A stretch of 14,836 nucleotides of DNA. It comes from Tannerellaceae bacterium. GTDB taxonomy: Bacteria; Bacteroidota; Bacteroidia; Bacteroidales; Tannerellaceae. The position numbers and the translations under genes were made by a program. Shown piece by piece: positions 8,101-14,580 of the stretch (positions are counted from its first letter, which is position 1; every line of letters starts with the position of its first letter). The stretch spans positions 1 through 14,836 of the forward strand of contig JAISCM010000204.1 in the NCBI GenBank assembly GCA_031265595.1, in the 5' to 3' direction. The notes beneath the pieces are model-generated. The model was not told where the DNA came from, made no database searches, and saw only the letters and a list, made by a program, of their open reading frames with translations.

Positions 8101-8207
8101 TTATTATTCCCGAATTTGGAGGAAACGAAGGAATGGCTGAATGTCAATTTTTCGGCGAACAGGCAGTAGAGGCAATAGGTATAATTGAAAAGACAGAAAA
8201 ATTATGA
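5124..8207 (+). CDS. Tubulin/FtsZ-like GTPase, large Tubulin_2 (FtsZl) type
   Basis: The 1027-residue protein begins MENHILIGLGGTGGKVLKEF, a glycine-rich nucleotide-binding loop at residues 8-14. VDSTDE at 43-48 lies at the end of a second strand, and the tubulin/FtsZ signature GGTGSGS stands at 161-167. A helix with RYQANGYAALTELSALL (212-228) resembles the family's helix after the phosphate loop. Together these identify the Tubulin_2-like branch (PF13809), much longer than FtsZ (~380-400 residues). The extra ~650 residues are largely helical, with a charged, coiled-coil-prone stretch near 505-560. No TM segment or signal peptide is visible, so it should be cytoplasmic. By family knowledge it should bind GTP and may polymerise; neither is shown here. 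The gene opens the operon, is AT-richer than the left-hand genes, and overlaps the next gene by ATGA. Makarova and Koonin (2010) linked a related FtsZ-like family to membrane remodelling. Confidence 0.88.
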   Translation: MENHILIGLGGTGGKVLKEFRKRLFAEFKEDERKNLPIGFFYVDSTDEMMKPNDITFRVQGQDASFNVNEFVNIKGIELDTVFENPGGFPGLSGFIGDPEVMQKTIGTLGAAAGQKRRAGRILFGASIQSFLHTLSSQHMKVVEKSGKASVTIHIFTGLAGGTGSGSIIDVITQTRNKFSNTILENRQSGADIVVYCMVPEKNIPPGCDAGRYQANGYAALTELSALLVKKYLPYDVTGWADRVSFATQKVVNGMFVYSNINEHGKVLDSFKSIPKVVSDFAFSRIFLEQNDNTEDFNRFYSFENFDDFLFENNERVKRNEIDLIRSKTFGSFGIKRIVIPEEEIIEYFTYNFGRQALLQLRFNHWSDGLGFRDVPAHIDFNSYVKEPEQLERWRITDQHLKLDKPILDTDQRKWNGIADYWNNVIPAWVEQSRNENLPLNRLELFCKEGYEKFFRRVGVKNFYDDKLQAKEEHAEQITDIIERFIFDKWTTGDLSLFDLTKLIDKIIESISQRRRDIDGKITTENQTLEQLENVRKINLADWSNLGLIGGLIKKNKIIQRHATILSQYYIKRTEIEGLNFSTELLVLLLVKLNTLRTRIEHFINIINIAIEETDKNIGVRLQDNGTVSNKNLQEAIVRFYNNGAVKAFTKNVILDKKRNENIASEFRGRLNELIGSEHTFIRANAEISVDTIFHIFDTSIREKAISIHNEIFIEDHEKLINRNIIQQLSEKYNTEDDLKTFARNIIEQCGVFTTVNRTEIQRAIANNAIPKLGISIFNKIILINLPAIEGNETVQEFANTLETTLVNAVESGTLVKVDKNGTRKNEIAILSIINCFPLRILQDLPLLKEKYDYLINNPNEARQNRTVLHTEGTGENFPNLFVAKELLPSDIRKKYLPYLILAYAMGFVKYTDKNDGTGNSAYGTIEINRLGRPVLNPIAEKFIEIPFMSNVFTEAFGEYLREKSEKELKDKYLHRDRQAELIIKIQQLYSDIIIPEFGGNEGMAECQFFGEQAVEAIGIIEKTEKL

Positions 8208-9100
8208 AAGCAACTAATTTAGTAAAGAAAACAGGGCGATGTATTAATTTCGGTAATTGTGGGATTGCTGACAAACAGGAGCCCGTAGAAGTGAATTTAG
8301 GCGACGATTTTGAGTGCCCTGAATGTCAAGGTATGCTGGTGGAAATAACAAAAAGACGTCCTAACTGGATACTTAGAATTATCGTTATCCTGGGAGTTAT
8401 TGGGTTAGGAGTTGGCAGTTATTTTGTTCTCAACAGAAACGCTGGATCTGACGTTGCCCCGATCCCGGAGTCTCCTATATCTCAAAATGATACGATCAAT
8501 GATACGACCAGTCTTAACCCGCCTGACATAGGTGAAGACATGTTGTCGATAAAACGTGGAGAAAGTGTAGTTTTATCCTATTCCGGTGGAAATGGGAAAA
8601 TCTTCAGGTGGTACTCCGGTAGTTGCGGTGGGGATCTTGTTGGAGAAGGAAATAATTTAAAACTAATACCAACCGAAACAACAACGTATTATGGCCGCTG
8701 GGAAAATGGGGATGATGAGGCTTCGGTTTGCCGGCAAATTACTGTAACTGTTCATGAGTTAGAGCAAAGCGAGGCTCCTTCTGATCCTCCTTCTAACCCT
8801 CCTTCTCCTTCTTCTTCTGCTAATGCTAATGCCAAATCGTACTCTTTTGGTCATTATGCCGGCGATTTAAAGAACGGAATCCCGGAAGGCGATGGGAAAA
8901 TGACTTACAACAAGCGTACTCAGATTGCAAAACATGATACGAATAACCCGGCCCATTATGCCGAAGCAGGCGATTATTTCGTTGGCTCGTGGGGTAACGG
9001 AGATATTGTCAGTGGTTATTTGTATAACAAAAGTGGCGGTATCAAAGAACGGATCATTGCTCCAAAACGCTTTAATCCTTACGATTTAACTAAAGATTAA
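8204..9100 (+). CDS. Zinc ribbon - single TM - Ig-like - MORN repeat protein
   Basis: This 298-residue mosaic appears to bridge cytoplasm and periplasm. Residues 13-41 carry two cysteine pairs (C13/C19 and C38/C41, the latter as FECPEC), a probable cytoplasmic zinc ribbon. Arg-rich residues 50-52 precede a TM helix at about 55-76 with no signal peptidase site, implying N-in/C-out. Residues about 113-184 resemble an Ig-like domain (FRWYSGSCGG, then TTTYYGRWENG) with C141 and C176 placed to form a disulfide. A Ser/Pro/Asn-rich linker (189-210) leads to MORN-like repeats: HYAGDLKNGIPEGDGKMTY at 217-235, then GDYFVGSWGNGDIVSGYLYN. I recall similar MORN tails and Cys-pair N-termini in other Bacteroidota envelope proteins, but no search was run. 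The ATGA overlap with the tubulin-like gene suggests translational coupling and a physical partnership (inferred). Confidence 0.8.
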   Translation: MKATNLVKKTGRCINFGNCGIADKQEPVEVNLGDDFECPECQGMLVEITKRRPNWILRIIVILGVIGLGVGSYFVLNRNAGSDVAPIPESPISQNDTINDTTSLNPPDIGEDMLSIKRGESVVLSYSGGNGKIFRWYSGSCGGDLVGEGNNLKLIPTETTTYYGRWENGDDEASVCRQITVTVHELEQSEAPSDPPSNPPSPSSSANANAKSYSFGHYAGDLKNGIPEGDGKMTYNKRTQIAKHDTNNPAHYAEAGDYFVGSWGNGDIVSGYLYNKSGGIKERIIAPKRFNPYDLTKD

Positions 9101-10251
9101 TGGAGATGTCTGTGAATAAATTAAAAATTATAATCCTTGCCGTATTTGCAACCCTGGCATTGACGAATGGCAAAGCGCAACAGGTGTTTTATTCGCAGTT
9201 GTTACAAAATCTTTATTGGTCACTACCCAACGCGTGCTTAGTTTCCGATACAACAAAGATGAACAGGGTTGTTCTATGCCGTAATGTGGTGCAGAATGAG
9301 ACTGTACCTCTCATTTTCAGTTGGGATAAGAATCACGTGCTGGATCATATCGGCTACCGTTTTCTGCCCGGTACGGCTACAACTGATAATGTGATCATTC
9401 GTTTTATTGAAAGAGAATTGCTTACGATGTTTCTGTCAGACGATATTGATCAAACGCTGATTACTCATAAAGAAAACGGATTAACAATTTTGTTGAATAA
9501 TACGCCTGTTAAACATAACGTATTGCAGGATAAACGGGTTTTATTGAATTTGTTGAAAACATATCACAACATTGTTGTAAATTATGATGGTAAGAACTAT
9601 GATGTAAGACTTCTTTTTGCCAATGAACAGGAATTGTCTTTTCGCTTCAGAGCAGATAGTGAACTGATAACCGGAATGGACAAAAAGGAAAGAGAGATCC
9701 GCCTGGCCATTCAGTTAAAAAATCACCGGGCAGCAACCAATAGTCTTACAAACAAAAGCGATGCCACACCCGATCATTCCTATTTGCAACTGGTTCACGA
9801 TACGATCTATGTTGATAAAGGAGACTCGTTTATGATTCCGCAAATCAACAATGATTTAGTTTATATAAAAGCAGATAGTGTCTATAACCTTGCTTTTGAT
9901 AAATCATTAATTGCAGAGTCTTTTTCTAACGTCTTGCTTATGCCTGTCAGAAACAATTACAAAATCAATATCACACACCGGATGTACGGAAAAGTAATAA
10001 GGGAATATACTGTAGAAAGTGTTGATTTCGACGACTATTTTTCGCGTGATTACGATCGCTACTTCGGCGTAGAATCACTTGAAAAAGAAAAACTGACAGG
10101 AACACTTATACTAAGCGACCGTAATGCCAACAGTATTCATCTGGCGTATGTTTCTATTTCGTTGGACGATTTACTAAACGGAGGAACAATGAAAATGCAG
10201 TTATATTCAAACATTCCCCAGCAAAACGTAAAAACATTATTGGATAAATAA
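9100..10251 (+). CDS. Secreted protein of unknown family, 383 residues
   Basis: The start codon overlaps the previous stop (TAATG), indicating coupled translation; an ATG two codons later is an alternative. Residues 1-27 form a signal peptide (Lys residues, then IIILAVFATLALTNG, then KAQQ), so the mature protein is periplasmic or surface-exposed. I do not recognise the body. It looks mixed alpha/beta, with an N-terminal part near 28-200 (YSQLLQNLYWSLPNACLVSD) and a C-terminal, probably all-beta part from about 225 (LQLVHDTIYVDKGDSFMIP). There is no lipobox, TM segment or catalytic motif. Its place directly after the zinc-ribbon/TM protein suggests it could meet that protein's periplasmic Ig or MORN part (inferred). 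Confidence 0.7.
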   Translation: MEMSVNKLKIIILAVFATLALTNGKAQQVFYSQLLQNLYWSLPNACLVSDTTKMNRVVLCRNVVQNETVPLIFSWDKNHVLDHIGYRFLPGTATTDNVIIRFIERELLTMFLSDDIDQTLITHKENGLTILLNNTPVKHNVLQDKRVLLNLLKTYHNIVVNYDGKNYDVRLLFANEQELSFRFRADSELITGMDKKEREIRLAIQLKNHRAATNSLTNKSDATPDHSYLQLVHDTIYVDKGDSFMIPQINNDLVYIKADSVYNLAFDKSLIAESFSNVLLMPVRNNYKINITHRMYGKVIREYTVESVDFDDYFSRDYDRYFGVESLEKEKLTGTLILSDRNANSIHLAYVSISLDDLLNGGTMKMQLYSNIPQQNVKTLLDK

Positions 10252-10263
10252 AATAAGTTAGAT

Positions 10264-10989
10264 ATGAATAAATCAAATTTTATAGTAATAGTTTTACTGA
10301 TAATGCTTTTCGCACCTTCTCTTTGTGGACAAACTTATTTGTCGAAAGAAAGAGAAAACGAAATCAAAACGTCTGACAAATATTATTGGGATGAATGTTC
10401 CGATTTCAATGCGGATAATGCCAGACAGGGCGCTTTTGAAGGAATGAAAATGTTGATGATCCAGGATGTAGTACTACAATCTATCAAACAAGATGAAATA
10501 TTAAAAGCCATAGAAACGGGCGCCAATTTTGACCAGTTGCAGCAACAAGGCAAAGTTAAAATATTGGCCTGGATTGCCAAAGACAGCGTCTTTGTTATCA
10601 CCAAAAAGCCTGTTTCACCCAAACCGCCGCCACCTCCCAACCCTCAACCGGTAGCTCCTGCGCCGAAAGAAAAAGGAACGCCTGTGCCAACCAACGATCC
10701 GGTTTTAAAGGATTTGATTGCCTGTAAGACGTATAATGACGTAAGGCGTGTGGCAACAATAAATGGACTGGTTCGTGGAAGCAGGAAAAACAGCTCGGTG
10801 GGCTTCTCTAATCCTGAAAAATGTATTATTGCTGTATTTACTACCGAGGGTGAAACCTTGTCTGCATTACTTGATGCTGGCAGCAGTTCCCGTGTGGATC
10901 TGCTTTCGGGCAAATCCATACAAAACCCCGAACAATACTACAACAAGGAGGCCTATTTTTTATGGTATATGCTACAGAAAAATAAATAA
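10264..10989 (+). CDS. Secreted two-domain protein with proline-rich linker, 241 residues
   Basis: A signal peptide (MNKSNFIVIVLLIMLFAPSLCGQ) precedes a helical/beta domain at about 24-115 containing KYYWDECSDFNADNARQGAF and LQQQGKVKILAWIAKDSVFV. This pattern (a Tyr/Trp strand, a long helix of alternating Ala/Glu, then a strand pair) recalls LPP20-like envelope domains, but the match is by eye only. A proline-rich linker with a PPPPP run (about 119-145) separates it from a second domain, about 146-241, containing ACKTYNDVRRVATINGLVRG and EGETLSALLDAGSSSRVDLL. I cannot assign an enzymatic role. The Cys in SLCGQ is not a convincing lipobox cysteine. It lies 12 bp after the previous gene and 13 bp before the next. 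Confidence 0.7.
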   Translation: MNKSNFIVIVLLIMLFAPSLCGQTYLSKERENEIKTSDKYYWDECSDFNADNARQGAFEGMKMLMIQDVVLQSIKQDEILKAIETGANFDQLQQQGKVKILAWIAKDSVFVITKKPVSPKPPPPPNPQPVAPAPKEKGTPVPTNDPVLKDLIACKTYNDVRRVATINGLVRGSRKNSSVGFSNPEKCIIAVFTTEGETLSALLDAGSSSRVDLLSGKSIQNPEQYYNKEAYFLWYMLQKNK

Positions 10990-11002
10990 ATATCGAAAAA
11001 AT

Positions 11003-11989
11003 ATGACAAACTACAATTACATCCGGCATTTAGTTATCGTCCTTTTGGGTTGTATGCTCTGCACACAATTGAATGCACAACATACAACCGAGTTTCTGTT
11101 TTCGGAAACAGCGCCCGATCATATCAGGAAAAAAATGCAAACCAACGCAAAAGCATTGTTTGCTGAAATTAACAGCGCGTATGATCAAAACAAGTCTGGC
11201 CTTAAGCTTTCCAATGTGACTGATGAGGTAAACAAACGGATTCAGACCTTATGGGCTACAAGTCATTTTTTCAGTACCGAAACGAGCATTACGGCACGCG
11301 TATTGAAATCATCAAATGGCTATCAGGTAAGGAATATTCCTGTGTATTTTACACAAGGCAATAACCCCGAAGACCATTATCAGAATATTGTACTTGAATT
11401 TACCCAAGGAGGAGAAATCAATGATCTGTATATTGCTATTGCACCTCATCAATATATCAAAATAATAGGTAATTCAACTGAAACAAGCGATTTGAAATAC
11501 AGGCAGATAATTCTGGAGTTTGTAGAAACGTTCCGCACGGCATACAACCGGAAGGATTCAACCTATTTGAATGCTGTGTTTAGTGAAGATGCGTTGATTA
11601 TTACAGGTAAACTGTTAAAGCAACAAAAGAGGGGAGATATACCTGTATCCACATCACCCCAAATAGCGTATAGTATTCAAAACAAAGCATCGTACTTAAC
11701 TAACCTACAAAAGGTCTTCAATGCCAATAAATATATCAATGTTAAGTTTGATAATATTGTGGTAATTCGAGACAAAGGGAATCCCAATATTTATGGCGTT
11801 ACACTGCAACAGGATTGGAATGCCTCGGGAGGATATCACGATACCGGATGGTTATTTTTGATGATTGATTACAAAGATGAAAACAATCCGCTCATTTGGG
11901 TACGTACCTGGCAGCCATTGAAAAATAGCGAAGGTGATGCCGTTCATTACAATCCAGAAGATATTATTGGGATAGGACATTTCCGTTGA
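11003..11989 (+). CDS. Secreted protein with C-terminal NTF2-like domain, 328 residues
   Basis: The start chosen is the ATG at 11003, because it gives a proper signal peptide (HLVIVLLGCMLCTQLNAQ) and a 13-bp gap. The frame is open 240 bases further upstream but there overlaps the previous gene and lacks a signal. Residues about 28-160 form an unrecognised N-terminal domain. Residues about 165-306 match the NTF2/SnoaL-like pattern: a first helix LEFVETFRTAYNRKDSTYLN, then VFSEDALIITG, then long curved strands ending in YGVTLQQDWNASGGYHDTGW, LFLMIDY and PLIWVRTWQP. NTF2-like folds form cone-shaped pockets used either for small ligands or for protein contacts. No catalytic Asp/His pair is evident, so binding rather than catalysis is my guess. 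The expected location is the periplasm. Confidence 0.72.
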   Translation: MTNYNYIRHLVIVLLGCMLCTQLNAQHTTEFLFSETAPDHIRKKMQTNAKALFAEINSAYDQNKSGLKLSNVTDEVNKRIQTLWATSHFFSTETSITARVLKSSNGYQVRNIPVYFTQGNNPEDHYQNIVLEFTQGGEINDLYIAIAPHQYIKIIGNSTETSDLKYRQIILEFVETFRTAYNRKDSTYLNAVFSEDALIITGKLLKQQKRGDIPVSTSPQIAYSIQNKASYLTNLQKVFNANKYINVKFDNIVVIRDKGNPNIYGVTLQQDWNASGGYHDTGWLFLMIDYKDENNPLIWVRTWQPLKNSEGDAVHYNPEDIIGIGHFR

Positions 11990-12012
11990 TTATGATTTAT
12001 TATAATTTGATT

Positions 12013-12855
12013 ATGAAACAGTATTTGATTTTATTATTTCTTTTTAGTACAACATCTATATTTTCGCAGTTGGGAATATTGAATGAGTTTGTTATTGAAA
12101 AGTATGACAATCCACATAAAGAGATCTTTGATCTGGTATGTGAACGCGCTGACGGGGTAATTGTATTTTCCACGGCAATTCCCAATTTGAAATTCAGTAT
12201 TCCTGTAGACCCGGATCGTTTAAAGAATGTATCCCCTTTCGATAAAGAGAAAAACCGGTATGTGCTCTGTGTGCAGCCTACTGATACTGAAATCGGTCAA
12301 ATATCACTTTATTCTATAAGTATCACGGCAGAAGGATTTAAAGAAAGCAGAGTGAATGTAACCAATGTACGTGCAGTAGAAGCGCAATATATTAAGATTG
12401 ATCCCAAAAACGTAATAGAAGAAGAGAAGAATTTCGATATGGCGCTTGGCGTAGGTTCCGGCATCACAATCGGCGGCATAGGATCTTATGCCCGTCTTAA
12501 ATACCGTAGAGTAGGTCTGGAAGTAGGCATGGGATTATCCGATTTTGAAGATAAATCGTTGCATTGGTCGGTGGGCGCTAAGTTATTTCCTTTTCGTCCC
12601 GGTAGGGGCTTTAATTTAAGTGGTATATGTATGTCTGTGCATTATGGAACTATTAATACAGAAAAAACAGATACGTATTATTATAATAATGGAGAATTTG
12701 GAGTAGGTAAGGTAAAACTCGTCTCCGGTTGGTCTGCTTTGGTAGGGTATGATGCTCGTTTGGCCCGGCATATCAACCTCAATACGGGGGTTGGGTTTTC
12801 ATACGCCGATCAGGCTTCATTCGCCTGGAAGATAGGAATTGGTTGGGCTTTTTAA
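12013..12855 (+). CDS. Probable outer-membrane beta-barrel protein with N-terminal periplasmic domain
   Basis: From ATG 12013 the protein is 280 residues: signal peptide MKQYLILLFLFSTTSIFSQ, a soluble domain at about 20-132, then a C-terminal half built from alternating polar/apolar strands. Strands include FDMALGVGSGITIG, GSYARLKYRRVGLEVGMGL, HWSVGAKLFPF and KIGIGWAF, ending in the C-terminal Phe typical of outer-membrane barrels. The barrel section is about 140 residues, enough for eight strands. The N-terminal domain (RYVLCVQPTDTEIG, then SISITAEGFKESRVNVTNV) is reminiscent of PEGA-like surface-layer domains, without certainty. Earlier in-frame starts (TTG 11986, ATG 11992) would place polar residues before the signal peptide and are less likely. 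No OmpA peptidoglycan-binding domain is present. It would give the operon an outer-membrane terminus. Confidence 0.72.
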   Translation: MKQYLILLFLFSTTSIFSQLGILNEFVIEKYDNPHKEIFDLVCERADGVIVFSTAIPNLKFSIPVDPDRLKNVSPFDKEKNRYVLCVQPTDTEIGQISLYSISITAEGFKESRVNVTNVRAVEAQYIKIDPKNVIEEEKNFDMALGVGSGITIGGIGSYARLKYRRVGLEVGMGLSDFEDKSLHWSVGAKLFPFRPGRGFNLSGICMSVHYGTINTEKTDTYYYNNGEFGVGKVKLVSGWSALVGYDARLARHINLNTGVGFSYADQASFAWKIGIGWAF

Positions 12856-12876
12856 CATTTATAAAAATTATCGACA

Positions 12877-14073
12877 ATGAAAAAGATTATATTTTTCTTT
12901 AGTTTACTTATTATTTGCTTTGCCTGTGAGCCGGAAGACTACAACTTTACAGGTAAAATTACCACAAACGACGTAACAGATATCACAAGTATTTCTGCCA
13001 TGTCTGGAGGCACTATAGATATTACCTCAAAAGGAGGTAGTAAGACTATAAGCCGAAAAGGTCTTATCTGGGGTACGGAAAAGACTCAGGTGGAAGATTA
13101 TTCTACCGCCGTGCGCGACGGTAATGTAACTGACAAAGGCCTGGGTACCAATGAAAATTTCACCTGCGCATTAACAGGATTAACTCCCGATACCCGGTAT
13201 TATATACGAGCATTTGTGAAAATCGGAGAAAGCGGGAATGAATTTATATGTGGTGATGTAAAGGAATTTATGACAGCAAAAGCAGAGTTGCCTTCCGTTT
13301 CTACGCAATCGCCTACTGATGTAGATGAAACAACAGCTACATTCCATGGGACTATTATTTCTGTTGGCGATCCTGCCTACACCGAACGGGGATTTGTATA
13401 TAGCGCAAGCGCAGCTACCCCTGCGATTGGTGGAAATGGCGTTACGAAAGCAATCGTTTCGGGAAGTAGCGCAGGCGATTTTATGGCGGCCATTACAGGA
13501 TTGACTGCAAAGACAACCTATTACATTCGTGCGTATGTAACCAATCCGGCAGGCACTGCTTATGGTTCTGTGATTAAGTTTACTACAACAACTTCCGCTC
13601 CCGCTCCCACTCAGGAAAAGGCTCAGGTACGTTTCGAAAAAGATAAGGCATATCTTTATATGACAGATATGGTAGTAGTCAGCGCCGATGTACTAGATGA
13701 AGAAGATGATGACTATGATATTGTGGACTATATACTTGCGTGGCATGAATTTGGAGAGGAAAGCGGCACTTCGCCATACTATGAAATCCCTGCCGGCGCT
13801 CATTATGTTTTATATTACTATGCTTATCCTGGAGAGGAAGATGCTAAATTTTGTTTCGATTCTCCCTATAATTTTCAGGCAGGACGAAGATATACAGTGG
13901 TATGTAGTCACAATGGAAATAATTTCACTTTTCAGGTTACAAATGACGGCTCCTATACACCATCAAGTATAAGCGTTTCAACAACGAAAACAACAACGAA
14001 AACAATAAAGATATCTAAAAAGAGTTTACAATCGAAAAGCAACAGGAAGGTAGAAGTAATTACAAATAAGTAG
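12877..14073 (+). CDS. Lipoprotein with two fibronectin type III-like domains
   Basis: This 398-residue protein has a lipoprotein signal (MKKIIFFFSLLIICFAC, acylated Cys17). Two related beta-sandwich domains follow at about 30-133 and 137-240. Each ends in the strand pair typical of Bacteroidota FN3-like repeats: TPDTRYYIRAFVKIGESGNE in the first and AKTTYYIRAYVTNPAGTAYG in the second. The GLIWGTE and GFVYSAS motifs occupy equivalent places. From about 250 the protein changes: an acidic run (DEEDDDYD), an aromatic-rich stretch (HYVLYYYAYPGEEDAKF), then a Thr/Ser/Lys-rich tail. Surface exposure or an outer-membrane anchor is likely. It is the last gene before the hairpin and repeat region. Such lipoproteins are common elsewhere in the phylum, so its tie to the tubulin-like gene rests only on the 21-bp gap and orientation. 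Confidence 0.75.
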   Translation: MKKIIFFFSLLIICFACEPEDYNFTGKITTNDVTDITSISAMSGGTIDITSKGGSKTISRKGLIWGTEKTQVEDYSTAVRDGNVTDKGLGTNENFTCALTGLTPDTRYYIRAFVKIGESGNEFICGDVKEFMTAKAELPSVSTQSPTDVDETTATFHGTIISVGDPAYTERGFVYSASAATPAIGGNGVTKAIVSGSSAGDFMAAITGLTAKTTYYIRAYVTNPAGTAYGSVIKFTTTTSAPAPTQEKAQVRFEKDKAYLYMTDMVVVSADVLDEEDDDYDIVDYILAWHEFGEESGTSPYYEIPAGAHYVLYYYAYPGEEDAKFCFDSPYNFQAGRRYTVVCSHNGNNFTFQVTNDGSYTPSSISVSTTKTTTKTIKISKKSLQSKSNRKVEVITNK

Positions 14074-14081
14074 GGGTTAAA

Positions 14082-14100
14082 AGCCCGAAAGGGCTATATT
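14082..14100 (+). terminator. Weak terminator-like hairpin after the operon
   Basis: AGCCC-GAAA-GGGCT (14082-14095) is a 5-bp stem with a GNRA-type tetraloop followed by ATATTTT, 9 bp after the last stop codon. The stem is short for an intrinsic terminator, but the position suits one. It may equally be part of the adjoining REP-like repeat. Confidence 0.4.
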
Positions 14101-14128
14101 TTCATAACCGTAGGTCATCGACCTGCGG
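14098..14128 (+). repeat. Left 31-bp inverted repeat of a 350-bp element
   Basis: Positions 14098-14128 are the exact reverse complement of 14417-14447. Each arm contains its own near-palindrome, CCGTAGGTC-ATC-GACCTGCGG in the left arm (9-bp stem with one T-G pair), so each end can fold alone. Palindromic ends of this kind resemble REP-like intergenic elements. No transposase is in the window. Confidence 0.85.
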
Positions 14129-14150
14129 CTATGGAAGTCATCCCCCTATC

Positions 14151-14191
14151 ACTGCCTGGAAGGCAGGACTTAATCCACAGTCTTGCCTTTC
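14151..14191. repeat. Hairpins at the left edge of array 2, including one inverted unit
   Basis: CTGCCT-GGA-AGGCAG (14152-14166) is a 6-bp stem. GGAAGGCAGGACT (14158-14170) is also a nearly exact inverted copy of the array unit AGTCTTGCCTTTC (14179-14191), with 8 bases between. The array therefore begins with one unit in the opposite orientation, and the two folds compete for the same bases. Confidence 0.55.
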
Positions 14192-14398
14192 ATGCTTCGC
14201 AGTCTTGCCTTTCAGCCCTCACAGTCTTGCCTTTCAGCCCTCACAGTCTTGCCTTTCAGGCTTCGTAGTCTTACCTTTCAGGCCTCGCAGTCTTACCTTT
14301 CAGGCCTCGCAGTCTTACCTTCCCGGCCTCACAGTCTTACCTTCCCGGCCTCCCAGTCTTGCCTTCCCGGCCTCCCAGTCTTGCCTTCCCGGCAATGG
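14179..14398. repeat. 22-bp tandem array 2: ten AGTCTTGCC-type units
   Basis: AGTCTT begins at 14179, 14201, 14223, 14245, 14267, 14289, 14311, 14333, 14355 and 14377, exactly 22 bp apart with no slippage. Variants are graded along the array: TTTCAGCCCTCAC units on the left, TTTCAGGCCTCGC in the middle, TTCCCGGCCTCCC on the right. The four adjacent units 5-8 have TTACC in place of TTGCC. This clustering is the signature of local unit duplication. The array lies wholly between the two 31-bp inverted repeats. Long open frames across it are spurious: the period is not a multiple of three, so stops are avoided in all phases. Confidence 0.92.
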
Positions 14399-14416
14399 GC
14401 AGGGCAGGGTTTCTTT

Positions 14417-14447
14417 CCGCAGGTCGATGACCTACGGTTATGAAAAT
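14417..14447 (-). repeat. Right 31-bp inverted repeat of the 350-bp element
   Basis: This is a perfect reverse complement of 14098-14128, with a 288-bp interval holding array 2. I could not identify a convincing target-site duplication immediately outside the arms. Confidence 0.85.
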
Positions 14448-14580
14448 CAGACTTTTCAAGTCTATTATGTAATGTAGACCTTGAATTACTTTGATGTTAT
14501 TCCCGAAAAGTAGCTGTTTCTTCGTACAAAACTATTGGCCGGATCGTATCTGTTTCGTATTTCCATGGCGTACCACTGAT
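14448..14580. other. Spacer between the inverted-repeat element and array 3
   Basis: About 130 bp with no gene, hairpin or promoter that I can support. A minus-strand open frame crosses it only because it continues through the stop-free array 3. Confidence 0.5.

Noticed and set aside
10763..11002. 80-residue N-terminal extension of the NTF2-like protein
   Set aside because: It overlaps the coding region of the previous gene, and the internal ATG at 11003 gives a proper signal peptide and normal spacing.
14183..14477. Two overlapping plus-strand open frames encoding Ser/Pro/Leu-rich repeats
   Set aside because: They are the stop-free 22-bp array read in different phases. The period is not a multiple of three, so each frame simply cycles through the same DNA; there is no promoter or start context.
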